Source: an uncultured Clostridia bacterium (lineage in GTDB: Bacteria; Bacillota; Clostridia; Oscillospirales; Acutalibacteraceae). From it: 55,263 bases of DNA. The position numbers and the translations under genes are program-made. Shown here piece by piece: positions 1 through 9,800 of this stretch (the first letter of the stretch is position 1; every line of letters begins with the position of its first letter). Below the pieces are notes generated by a model. That model saw only the letters and a program-made list of their open reading frames with translations. It did not search any database and was not told the origin of the DNA. The stretch covers positions 1 through 55,263 of the forward strand of contig CAKZZS010000055.1 in NCBI GenBank assembly GCA_937884975.1, read 5' to 3'.

Positions 1-1001
1 AAAGCATAACTATTGGTAACAGCGTTACAAGTATAGGCAGTTCTGCATTTTACGGCTGTGCCTCGCTTGAAAGCATAACTGTTGACAGCAGCAACACAAA
101 ATATTCCTCCTTAAATGGAGTATTGTTTAATAAGGATAAAACAAGCTTGATTTGTTATCCTGCAAGAATAATCGATACGAGCTACTCTATTCCCGACAGC
201 GTTACAAGTATAGGTAGTTCTGCATTTTACGGTTGTGCCTTGCTAACCAGCGTTACTGTTCCCGAAAGCGTTTCAAATATAAACAGTAAAGCTTTTACTA
301 ACTGCTCTTCGCTTGAAAATATAACCGTCCTGTCAGATACAGTGACCATTGCAAGCGGTTCTATTCCGTCAAGTATTACTATTATCGCGCACAGCGGTTC
401 AACTGCACAAACTTACGCAAACGAAAACGGAAATCCATTTGTTGTTTACGTTGAACCGACCCCGACGCCTGAATTTACATATACGGTTTCCGACGATCAG
501 GCAACAATAACCGGTTATACGGATCATACCGTAACAGAGCTGAGTATTCCCGCTCAAATAGACGGATACCCTGTAACCAAAATACGTGGCGATGCGTTTT
601 TCAATTTTTCGCTTCTTGAAAGCGTATCGCTTCCCAACAGCGTTACAAGCATAGGTGGTTTTACTTTTTTGCGTTGCACATCGCTTACAAGCATAACAAT
701 CCCCGACAGCGTTACAAGTATAGGTAGTTCTGCATTTGTTGGTTGTAGTTCGCTTACAGATGTATATTGCTATATAGGCTCATGTGCTGATATATACTCT
801 TTTGCTGAAACTGTTATTAAGCATTATATCGGCGACTTATCTTCCGACGGCGTTGTCGATATTAACGATATAGGCGCTGTTATAAGTGCAGCAAGCGGAG
901 AAGTTGAACTAAACGAGACTCAGTCAGTTGTTGCCGACTATAACCTTGACGGCGCAGTTGACGGCTTTGACGCGGCTAAGCTTGACAGAGCTTTATATTA
1001 A
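1..1001 (+). CDS. Leucine-rich-repeat surface protein with C-terminal dockerin (5' end missing)
   Basis: The frame is open from the window edge (first full codon at base 3), so this is the C-terminal part of a larger protein. It has BspA-type (LRR_5) repeats with the recurring core SVTSIGSSAF, in two blocks separated by a spacer at about 415-560 that carries a proline/threonine linker (EPTPTPEF). The last 57 residues (from about base 828) form a type I dockerin-like module with two calcium-loop segments, DLSSDGVVDIND and DYNLDGAVDGFD. LRR_5 proteins are usually extracellular and adhesive, and a dockerin implies docking to a cohesin on a scaffoldin or the cell surface. No cohesin gene is in the window. 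The signal peptide and promoter would lie upstream. Family assignment is secure; function in adhesion or complex assembly is inferred. Confidence 0.85.
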   Translation, partial: SITIGNSVTSIGSSAFYGCASLESITVDSSNTKYSSLNGVLFNKDKTSLICYPARIIDTSYSIPDSVTSIGSSAFYGCALLTSVTVPESVSNINSKAFTNCSSLENITVLSDTVTIASGSIPSSITIIAHSGSTAQTYANENGNPFVVYVEPTPTPEFTYTVSDDQATITGYTDHTVTELSIPAQIDGYPVTKIRGDAFFNFSLLESVSLPNSVTSIGGFTFLRCTSLTSITIPDSVTSIGSSAFVGCSSLTDVYCYIGSCADIYSFAETVIKHYIGDLSSDGVVDINDIGAVISAASGEVELNETQSVVADYNLDGAVDGFDAAKLDRALY

Positions 1002-1015
1002 ATCTCTGGAAATGG

Positions 1016-1048
1016 AAAGGACACGGAGTTCTCCGTGTCCTTTATTTT
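1016..1048 (+). terminator. Rho-independent terminator of the LRR-dockerin gene
   Basis: Perfect 13-bp stem (AAAGGACACGGAG / CTCCGTGTCCTTT) with a 2-nt loop, followed by ATTTTTG. It starts 14 bases after the stop codon. Confidence 0.9.
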
Positions 1049-1051
1049 TGT

Positions 1052-1296
1052 ACGGGACGGGTTCCCCGTCCCGTAAAGCATTATCAAACTATATTCGGGT
1101 CGGGAAACCCGACCCCTACGATTGTTCTAGAATAATCATACACTGTCGATTTACAATTGGTTATGATTGCTTTCTGTAGGGGCGACCACAGTGTCAAGAG
1201 TAACATACCATCCGCCCGTTTAATTTACATCTGACTCTGACGGGCGGCTGATAGCCGCCCCTACAGCAACAGGGCACACTTTCGTGCGCCCTGTTG
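1052..1296. repeat. Intergenic block of GC-rich palindromes
   Basis: The 326-base space between the LRR gene and metA holds no gene. It contains several hairpins: 1052-1074 (ACGGGACGGG / CCCGTCCCGT), 1097-1115 (GGGTCGG / CCGACCC), 1242-1260 (GGGCGGCT / AGCCGCCC) and 1267-1296 (CAACAGGGCACAC paired with GTGCGCCCTGTTG). The words GTAGGGGCG and CGCCCCTAC recur here and in other spacers near 19470, 23953, 24020 and 19640, so this is a dispersed repeat family. The 1267-1296 hairpin may also end metA transcription, although it lacks a T-run. Confidence 0.75.
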
Positions 1297-1327
1297 GTTT
1301 ATATTATAAATTTTTGATTTTATAATT

Positions 1328-2254
1328 TTATTCTTCCCTTTCAAGCTTCTTCAAATCATACGGTGTTTCCTGATATACATAATAGTTAAGCCAGTTCGAG
1401 AAAAGCAGGTTTGCGTGGGAACGCCAATTGAAAATGATTTTGCCGTCCGGGTCGTCATTTTCAAAATAGTTTTCGGGGATGGACGGATTAAGTCCTGCGT
1501 CTAAATCTCTTATGTACTCATTTTTCAAGGTTTCCCTGTCATATTCCATATGACCGAAAATGAATATCTGCCTGCCGCTGTCGGTGGAGAGAAGATGAAG
1601 CCCTGCTTTTTCGCTTTCGGCTAAAATGCGAAGCGCTTTAACCCTTTCAACATCCTTTTTATCAACATACGTAAGGCGTGAATGCGGCGCGTAAAATACC
1701 TCGTCAAAGCCGCGTACGAGCGGATTCTGGGGACGCGTTACCGTATGGGCAAAAACTCCGCTTAATTTCTTTTCAAGCGGTTTTTTATCTATCCCGTAAT
1801 GATAATAAAGACCTGCCTGAGCGCCCCAGCAAATATGAACGGTTGAATACACATTTGTCTTTGAAAACTCCATTAGGTCGCAAAGCTCTTTCCAATAGTC
1901 AACCTCTTCAAACGGGAGCGTTTCTACGGGAGCGCCCGTGATTATCATACCGTCATAGCGGTTATTTTTAACCTTGTCAAAGGTTGTGTAAAACGCCCTC
2001 ATATGCTCTTGTGTAGCGTTTTTTGAAACGTGAGAGTCCATCCGAAGCAAAGTCAACTGAACCTGCAACGGGCTATTGGCAAGCACCCTTGCAAGCTGGG
2101 TTTCGGTAGCGATTTTCGTCGGCATAAGGTTTACGACAAGAATCTTAAGCGGTCTTATCTGCTGTGAGAGCGCCCTCGCCTTATGCATTACAAAAACATT
2201 CTCGTCCTGTAATGACGAATACGCAGGTAAATTTTTCGGAATGATTAAAGGCAT
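1328..2254 (-). CDS. metAA: Homoserine O-acetyltransferase (MetA family)
   Basis: Activates homoserine for methionine synthesis by acylating its hydroxyl group, in the cytoplasm. The 308-residue length is normal for MetA. The catalytic cysteine is C142 in HICWGAQA; the His/Glu pair is H235 and E237 in GHMEYD. Residue 111 is glutamate (GAPVE); in characterised MetA proteins Glu at 111 favours acetyl-CoA and Gly favours succinyl-CoA, so acetyl-CoA is the likely donor. It follows the radical SAM gene by 4 bases and is probably co-transcribed from the promoter at 3721-3749. No SAM riboswitch or T-box is visible upstream. Confidence 0.93.
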   Translation of the reverse strand: MPLIIPKNLPAYSSLQDENVFVMHKARALSQQIRPLKILVVNLMPTKIATETQLARVLANSPLQVQLTLLRMDSHVSKNATQEHMRAFYTTFDKVKNNRYDGMIITGAPVETLPFEEVDYWKELCDLMEFSKTNVYSTVHICWGAQAGLYYHYGIDKKPLEKKLSGVFAHTVTRPQNPLVRGFDEVFYAPHSRLTYVDKKDVERVKALRILAESEKAGLHLLSTDSGRQIFIFGHMEYDRETLKNEYIRDLDAGLNPSIPENYFENDDPDGKIIFNWRSHANLLFSNWLNYYVYQETPYDLKKLEREE

Positions 2255-2258
2255 TTTA

Positions 2259-3686
2259 TTATTCCTTATTATTTAATTCCGCCTTGCCCTCAGGCGTATC
2301 GCGGTAATACTGGGTGTGAGTTTCCCTGTGCTTGGTTGAATTCCAGAGAGCCTCGGCTTTCGGCGCCCAGTCGGCGGCGAATTCCTCACACTTATCGCAA
2401 AGGGTGTCAACATCTTCCCTGTTTATAAGGTCGGAGCTTTTCGCCTTTGTCTTTTTAATCATATCCCTTAAAATTTCGGGATTTTCAAGCATGGGACACG
2501 GACGAAGATGATTATCGTTAAACGGCTGTCCCTTATGATAAGCCATAAACAACGGACTCTGAAGCGCTTCAAGCAGAGTCTTTTCGCGAATATTGGAGTC
2601 CGAATAGTGAATGAACACGCAAGGCTCCATATCGCCTGCGGAGTTAATATGAAAATAGTTTCGTCCGCCTGCAATACAGCCGCCTACATACTCGGCGTCG
2701 TTCTGGAAATCCATAACGAAAATCGGTTTGCCCTCTTTGCCGTTACGCACCTTGCGCAGCCACTTATACATATGCGTTCTCTGTTCGCTTGTGGGGATAA
2801 GCTCGGGAGTTCCCGTATGACCGACGGGCATATAGTTGAAATACAGCGCAAATTTAGCGCCCTTACTGACGAGCATATCCATAAACGCATCATCCGTTAC
2901 CGCTTCAACATTTTTTCTTGTGTAGCAGACGGAAACGCCGAAAAAGCACTTATTCTTCTTAAGCAAATCCATTGCCTTAACGGTTGTCTGATATGCGCCC
3001 TCGCCTCTTCGCCAGTCATTTGACTCTTCAGTACCCTCAAGGCTCAACGCAAGCGAAAGGTTACCGACGCGGTTCATTTCCTTACAGAGCTTTTCGTCAA
3101 TAAGAGTCGCATTTGTGTAGGCAAGGAAAATACAGTCGGGGTTGTCCTCGCAAAGCTTAATTATATCGTCCTTACGGATAAGCGGCTCGCCGCCCGTAAG
3201 CATATAAAGATGAGTTCCAAGCTCCTTACCCTGGGAAACGATACTTTGCATTTCGTCAAAACTTAACTGGTTCTTATGACCGTACTCAGCCGACCAGCAG
3301 CCCTTACAGTGAAGGTTGCACGCGCTCGTCGGGTCAAAGAGAAGCAAAAACGGAATATTACATTTATACTTTTCCCTGTTTGCCCTGACTGCCTTTGTTC
3401 CGTAAAGACCTGCGTCAATGCCGAAGGACATAAGCAGCGTTCTTACCGTATGGCGGTCAACGTCATTTATAATGTTAAGTCCGAACTGCGTCCAGACGTT
3501 TTCATTGTCGCTAACCGCTTCAAGCATTTTCTTAAAATTCTCGGGAGGAAAAATCTTTGAAAAAATCGGCGAAATGCGCTTGACAAGCTTCTTCATATTC
3601 TCCTGCGGATTTTTGTCAACGTACTTTAAAATCCTGTCCAGCATAAAGCCGAGAACAGACTTTTGAACAAAATGCTTGCTTGCCAT
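2259..3686 (-). CDS. Radical SAM protein of unknown substrate
   Basis: 475 residues. The radical SAM cluster motif is C123-x3-C127-x2-C130 (ACNLHCKGCW), followed by the SAM-binding GGEP stretch (MLTGGEPL). The C-terminal third has further cysteines (GGCIAGG, EPCVF, RPCPM and TLCDKCEEF), as in SPASM or twitch domains that bind extra Fe-S clusters. About 110 residues precede the core and match nothing I recognise. RBS GGAGGGG lies upstream. It is the first gene of a likely two-gene operon with metA. No precursor peptide is visible beside it, so a RiPP-maturase role is not supported. Substrate unknown. Confidence 0.85.
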   Translation of the reverse strand: MASKHFVQKSVLGFMLDRILKYVDKNPQENMKKLVKRISPIFSKIFPPENFKKMLEAVSDNENVWTQFGLNIINDVDRHTVRTLLMSFGIDAGLYGTKAVRANREKYKCNIPFLLLFDPTSACNLHCKGCWSAEYGHKNQLSFDEMQSIVSQGKELGTHLYMLTGGEPLIRKDDIIKLCEDNPDCIFLAYTNATLIDEKLCKEMNRVGNLSLALSLEGTEESNDWRRGEGAYQTTVKAMDLLKKNKCFFGVSVCYTRKNVEAVTDDAFMDMLVSKGAKFALYFNYMPVGHTGTPELIPTSEQRTHMYKWLRKVRNGKEGKPIFVMDFQNDAEYVGGCIAGGRNYFHINSAGDMEPCVFIHYSDSNIREKTLLEALQSPLFMAYHKGQPFNDNHLRPCPMLENPEILRDMIKKTKAKSSDLINREDVDTLCDKCEEFAADWAPKAEALWNSTKHRETHTQYYRDTPEGKAELNNKE

Positions 3687-3720
3687 AACTTCCCCTCCTT
3701 AAAATAATATTCGAAATAGA

Positions 3721-3749
3721 ATTTTAACATAAATGACGTGCTATGTCAA
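3721..3749 (-). promoter_or_regulatory. Promoter of the radical SAM-metA operon
   Basis: On the minus strand: -35 TTGACA (3749-3744), 17-nt spacer, -10 TAAAAT (3726-3721), 35 bases upstream of the start codon. Confidence 0.8.
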
Positions 3750-3836
3750 TTAAATAAATAACAGTTTTCAAATAATAATTTCTCTCATTCCTGACAAGAA
3801 TAATAACAGTTTTGACCGGAGTTGAGTAATTTAATC

Positions 3837-6800
3837 ATGAAAACTGCACAAATCAGAAAAAATCTTAAAAAAAGCATCAGAAAACTGTATAAGCAATATA
3901 GCTTTTGCCTTAAAACGAACACAAACGCATGGCTTACGGATAACTACTACTGCTTTGAGCGCGACGCAAAGCAGCTTGAAAAGTTCTTTTCTTCCGTCAG
4001 AAACCGCAGCGTCTGTTCGCTTTTAAGCGATATATATGAAAAATGTCAGCCGATTTTTGATAACAGCCTTTTTTCGGACGAAAAGAGTCAGGCGAAAATT
4101 CTTAATGACGAAGGAACAAGTATTCTTTTCTTTGAATACGCGCCGATTATTCTTAAAAGCATTATTCTCATCCGCGCAGGGGAAAAACCCGAAGATGAGC
4201 TTCTTACGGAAAAATGCGTGCGCGCGCTGAAAGCAGTTGACGAAACGGACTATGAGCAGCTGTGCAAAGACTTCTGTGAAAACGAAAAGCTGCTTGAAAC
4301 AGACTCGTACTACTCTCTCTTTCCGCCCGAGGTAAAAAGCGTTTACAGAAAAAGGATTTTTTCCCTTTCAAAAAAGGACGGCAAAAGCGAAAAGCAGATA
4401 ATTGAAAAGCTTTTGGGCGACCAGAGGCATATTGGCTTTCGTCTTTTTAAGAAAAGGGAAAATAAAAACACTTTTCTTGTTTTTATTGAAATACTGCTTG
4501 CGGTATTGTTCGCTCTTAGCATATCGCTTTTTTTAAGAAAACCTCTGCTTTTTATTCTATTTCTCTTTCCCGTCTGGCAGATACTTGACTCGTTTATTTC
4601 CGTTTCCCAGATGAAAAAAAATCCGCCAAAGCAGATTTTAAGGCTTGAGGGCGACTGCGTCCCCGACAACGCAAAAACACTTGTCACGGTTTCAATGCTT
4701 TTACCTAACGCCAAAAATTGCAGTCAAACCGAAAAGCACCTGACAAGGCTTTATTCAAGCAACAGGGACAAAAATATCTACTTTTGTCTGCTCGTGGACA
4801 AAAAGGAGTTTTCCTCGCCCGAAAAGCCCGACGACAAGGCGAATATAAACGCTCTTTCACGCGTTATAGAAAAGCTTAACGCCGCTTACTCAAACCGCTT
4901 TCTGCTCTTTGTCAGAGGGCGAGAGTATTCAAAAACGGGTTCTGTTTTTACGGGGAAAAACAGAAAGATGGGCGCTTTGTGCTCGCTTGTAAAGCTTATT
5001 CGCCGAAATGAAAACGACTTTGAAACGATAGTCGGCGACAAAAGCGTTATTGAGGACTTTAAATATATTCTTGCTCTCGACTCGGACACAAGGCTCGGTT
5101 TTATGACCGCCCACAAGCTTATTATGACCGCGCTTCATCCCTTAAACCGCGCTGTCGTTGACAAAGAGAGCAGAGCGGTTAAAAGCGGCTACGGCATTTT
5201 TTCTTTACGGGTGCAAAACCGCGTTCTCGAAGAAAACGATACCAGTTTTTCGCTCCTTATGTCGGGAAGCGGCGGCTCAAGCGCCTATGACGAGCTTTGC
5301 AGCGAGCGATTTTCGGACGTATTTGATTCGGGAATTTTTGCAGGCAAGGGACTTATTGACGTCAAAGCGTATGACGAGGTTATACTTGACCGCTTCAAGG
5401 ACGAAAAAATACTCAGCCACGATATTATCGAAGGCGAGTTTCTTAAAACGCTTTTTGTGTCCGACGCCCAGGTTCAGGACTCATTTCCAAAGAGCGAGCA
5501 TTCGTATTTATCCAGGCTTCACAGGTGGATTCGCGGCGACTGGCAGAATATCGGCTTTCTTCTCCCGTCTCCGTCCGCGCTTAAGGGAAATGAGAAAAAT
5601 TCCCTTTCGTTTATTTCAAGGTATAAGCTTTTTGAAAATTTAAGGCGAAGCGTAACAGCCGTTTTTGCGCTTTTGCTTTTAGTGAGCAGTGTCTTTTTTT
5701 CAAATCCCATTCGGGAGGTTATGATTTCCGTTTCGCTTTTAAGCGTATTTTCAGGCGAACTCATTTCATTTTTCAAGGCGCTTTTTTCGGGCGGAACGGC
5801 TATGCTTTCAAGGCTTTACTACTCCGCAGCCGTACCCGAAGCGCTTTCAAGGCTTACGCAGGCGGCAATAAATCTTATAATGCTTCCCGTCACCGCCTTC
5901 AAAAGCGCTTCCGCCGTTTTAAGGGCGCTTTTCCGCCAGCTTATCTCAAAGAAAAAACTGCTTGAATGGACAACCGCAGCGGACAGTGAAAAAAGCAACA
6001 ATTTTTTCCGTATTCTTATAAACAATACCCCGTCCGTTTTGACCGCGGCAATTCTTTTTTACTTTCATTCGCCTTACACCGTGCTTTGCGGAATACTTTT
6101 CCTTTTCAATATTCTCTTTGAGTATTTCTCGCAAAAGCCGATTAAAAGGGATGACGGCGAAATTGACGCGCTGACAAAGGAACGACTGCTTTCCCATGCC
6201 GCCGCGCAGTGGAAATACTATGAGGATTACTCTTCGGGAAAGGACAATTATCTTCCTGCAGACAATGTTCAGTTTTCGCCCGTTTTCAGGGTTGCGCACC
6301 GCACCTCGCCTACTAACATCGGCTTAATGCTCGTCTGCGTTCTGATGGCGGAAAAAAGCGGCTTTATAGGCGAAAAGGAAATGCTTGAACGAATCGAAAA
6401 ATCGGTTACAAGTATTGAAAAACTTGAAAAATACAGGGGAAATCTCTATAACTGGTACGACACGCTGACGCTCTCACCGCTCGAACCGAGGTTTGTTTCA
6501 ACCGTTGACAGCGGAAATCTTTTATGCTCTCTCACCGCTCTCAAGCAGGGACTTAAAGGCTATGGCAAAAACACAAAAAGGACCCGGGAACTCATAAACA
6601 GAATTGAAAAAATAATTGACGAAACCGACCTTACCTTTCTTTATAACAAAAAGCGGCATTTATTCCACATCGGCTTTGACGTAACCGAAAACGCCCTTTC
6701 CTCTTCTTACTATGACCTTATGATGAGCGAAGCGAGAATGACAAGCTACTTTGCGGTAAGCAGAAGAACGGTTGACAAAAAGCACTGGGGTGCGCTTTCA

Positions 6801-9800
6801 AGGCTTCCCGGAAAAGCAGGCCGATACACAGGCCCGCTTTCTTGGTCGGGAACAATGTTCGAATACTTTATGCCGAATATTTTTCTTCCTGCAAAGAAGA
6901 ACACCTTTTCCTATGAGGGTCTGCGCTTTTGCCTTTACTGTCAGTCTCTTTACGCAAAGAAGAAGAAAATCCCCTGGGGCGTCAGCGAAAGCGCATTCTA
7001 CAGCTTTGACAGCGATTACAATTACCAGTACAAGGCGCACGGAATTAACCGCTTAAGACTCAGCCGCGCCAATGAAAACGACGTTGTTATAAGCCCGTAC
7101 TCGTCTTACCTTGCTCTCCCCTTTTCTCCCAAAAAGGCTTCTGCAAATATAAAAAGGCTTGAGCGGCTTCATCTTCTCGGTCCTTACGGACTTTACGAGG
7201 CGGCTGATTTCACAAGAGACAGAACGGAAAACAGGGAATACAGAATTATTAAAAGCTATATGGCTCACCATATAGGAATGAGTATGCTTTCCGTTTTTAA
7301 CGCTACGGACTCCTTTGCGGTTCAGAAGCTGTTTATGAGCGACCTCGATATGGCGGCAGGAAACGCGCTTCTTGACGAGCAGATACCCACCTACACGCCG
7401 ATTCTTAAAAATATCAGCAAAAGAACAAAAAAGCAAAAGGACGAAAGACGCGAGAGATTTGTAAAGGAGCGAAACTCCTTTTCCGTTCTTAATCCCAAGG
7501 CACAGGCGTACTCAAACGGCGAATGGACCCTTACGGTTTGTGAAAACGGCGTGACGAAAAGCACCTACCGCGACAAATGTATTTTCAGGCACAGCGAGGA
7601 TATGCTTTTTTCTCCGAACTCGGTTACGGCGATTTTCAGGGCGAACGGAGTTAAAAAGCATTTTTCGCCGTTTATGAATCTTGACGAAAAGGAAAAATAC
7701 AGCTGTGTTTTCAAGGAGAACGAGGCTCAAATAACCTATCTTGACTCCGACGTAAAGCTCACCCAACGGCTTTCGGTTCACAGGTTTCTCCCTTTAGAAA
7801 AAAGAAGCTTCACTTTGCAGAATCTTTCAAAAAGACGGCTTGACGGGGAGCTGATTATTTACCTTGAGCCGTGCCTGACGGACTTTCAGACACAGAAAAG
7901 CCATCCCGCGTTTTCAAATCTTTTTGTCACGGACTCCTTTGACGAAAAGGAAAAAATACTTTCGTTTTCAAGGCGTGACAAAAACTTTGACAACCAGATG
8001 GCGTTAAGCTGCGGCTTTTTAAAAGACACCCCGTTTTCCTTTACCTGTAAAAGGGAAAATGTTTTAAAAAGACCTTACGGAATTTTTTCGCTTGAAAACT
8101 TTGACAACAATTTTTCCGCCCAAAGCGGAATTCCCGACTGCTGCGGACTTTTTTCGGTTCGGGTAAGTCTTTCTCCGAAAGAGAAAAAGACCTTTACGCT
8201 TTTCTTTGCGGCTGAAAAGGACAGTAAAAAGAGTGAGGAAATCATAGTTTCGGGAAGACGAAACGGCTCGCTCTCCTCCTTTGAAAACGCGAACGCCGTT
8301 TTGGGCTCCTCTTCGCAGACCTCGGTGCTTGCAAGGGAAATACTGCCTAATCTGATTTTTACTCCCGTTCTTAAAGAAAAAACGGTTAATGCAATAAGCA
8401 AAAATGAAAGAGCGGTTGACGCGCTGTGGAGTATGGGCATCTCGGGAGACCGACCCATTATTCTTTTCCCGTTTGAAAGCACGGGTGATTTAACTTTTCT
8501 CTCAAGGCTTCTTAAAATCCACACCTGCTTTATAAATTCGTTTATAAAAAATGACCTTGTAATACTGTGTGACAGTCAACGAAAAAATGAAATTAAAAGG
8601 TTTCTAAAGGAAGAGGGAAAAAGCCGGGGCGATATTTTTATAATTGAAAAAGATAAATATGACGAAAGCGCGGTTAATTTCTTATATGCCTGCTGCTCGT
8701 TTCTTGCCGAAAACAAAATTGAGGAAAAGAAGCAGGAAAACAGGTTTTCAAAGATAAAAATTCTCTGCGGCAAAAGGAAGGAAAGTGAAAATTCGCTTTT
8801 AAAGGACGGATATGAAATCAACGTTTCCCCCGTCTTGCCCTGGTGCTTTATTTATTCCGACGACTGTTTCGGAACGCTTTTAACAGACAAGGGGCCCGGG
8901 TTTTCGTATTACTCGAATTCCTTCCTCAATAAGCTGACGCCTTGGTCAAACGACACAAGAACGGACCTTAACGGTGAAATGCTGCTTATAAAAACGGAAA
9001 ACGGGTATTATAATCCGCTGCTGCAGTCAAACGTGACGTTTTTAAAGGATAAAGCGGTTTACAAAAGCATTTGCGATAATATTGAATTCACCGTGGAAAT
9101 AAACGTTGAAAACGGCGAAAAACACATTCTTTTAAAGGCGCTTAATTTAACCGATAAAAAAAGAAGCATCAAGGCAATTTATTCAGCCGAGCCTGTTTTG
9201 TCCTTCGAAAAGGGCAAAGAAAGGCTTTTGAAAATTGAAAACACAGACGAAAAAATCACTTTTTCAAATCCGCTGAATACGGATTTTAATGGAAAAATGA
9301 CTCTTTCGACTCCCGACGCGGATATTCTTATTTTTGATAAGCTCTCGCTTTTTGGCGGAGAGTGGAAAAAGCATTCAAATAAAATAAGCGCTTATCCCGT
9401 TGCGGCTCTCGGAAAGGAAATCTTACTCGAAAAGGAAGCTGAAATTTCTTTTACGCTCGGCTACGAAGGCGGCGAAAAAAGCACTATTTCAAAGCTTAAA
9501 AACGAAATTGAAATCCACTCTCCCGATAAAAACCTTGACGCGCTTGTAAACACTTTTTTACCCATCCAGATTATAAGAGGCCGCCTTCAGGCGCGCACGG
9601 GCTTTTACCAGTGCTCGGGAGCATACGGCTTTCGGGACCAGATTCAGGATACACTGTCGCTTTGCGTTCTCTCTCCCGAAAGGCTGCGCAGACAAATTTT
9701 CATTAACGCCTCGGCTCAGTTTACCGAAGGCGACTGTATGCACTGGTTTCACGTTTTACCCGACGGAAAAATAAAGGGCGTAAGAACCCGTTATTCGGAT

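Noticed and set aside
2255..3820. SAM riboswitch or T-box controlling metA
   Set aside because: The spaces upstream of metA (4 bases) and of the operon (about 135 bases) are too short or lack the conserved core.
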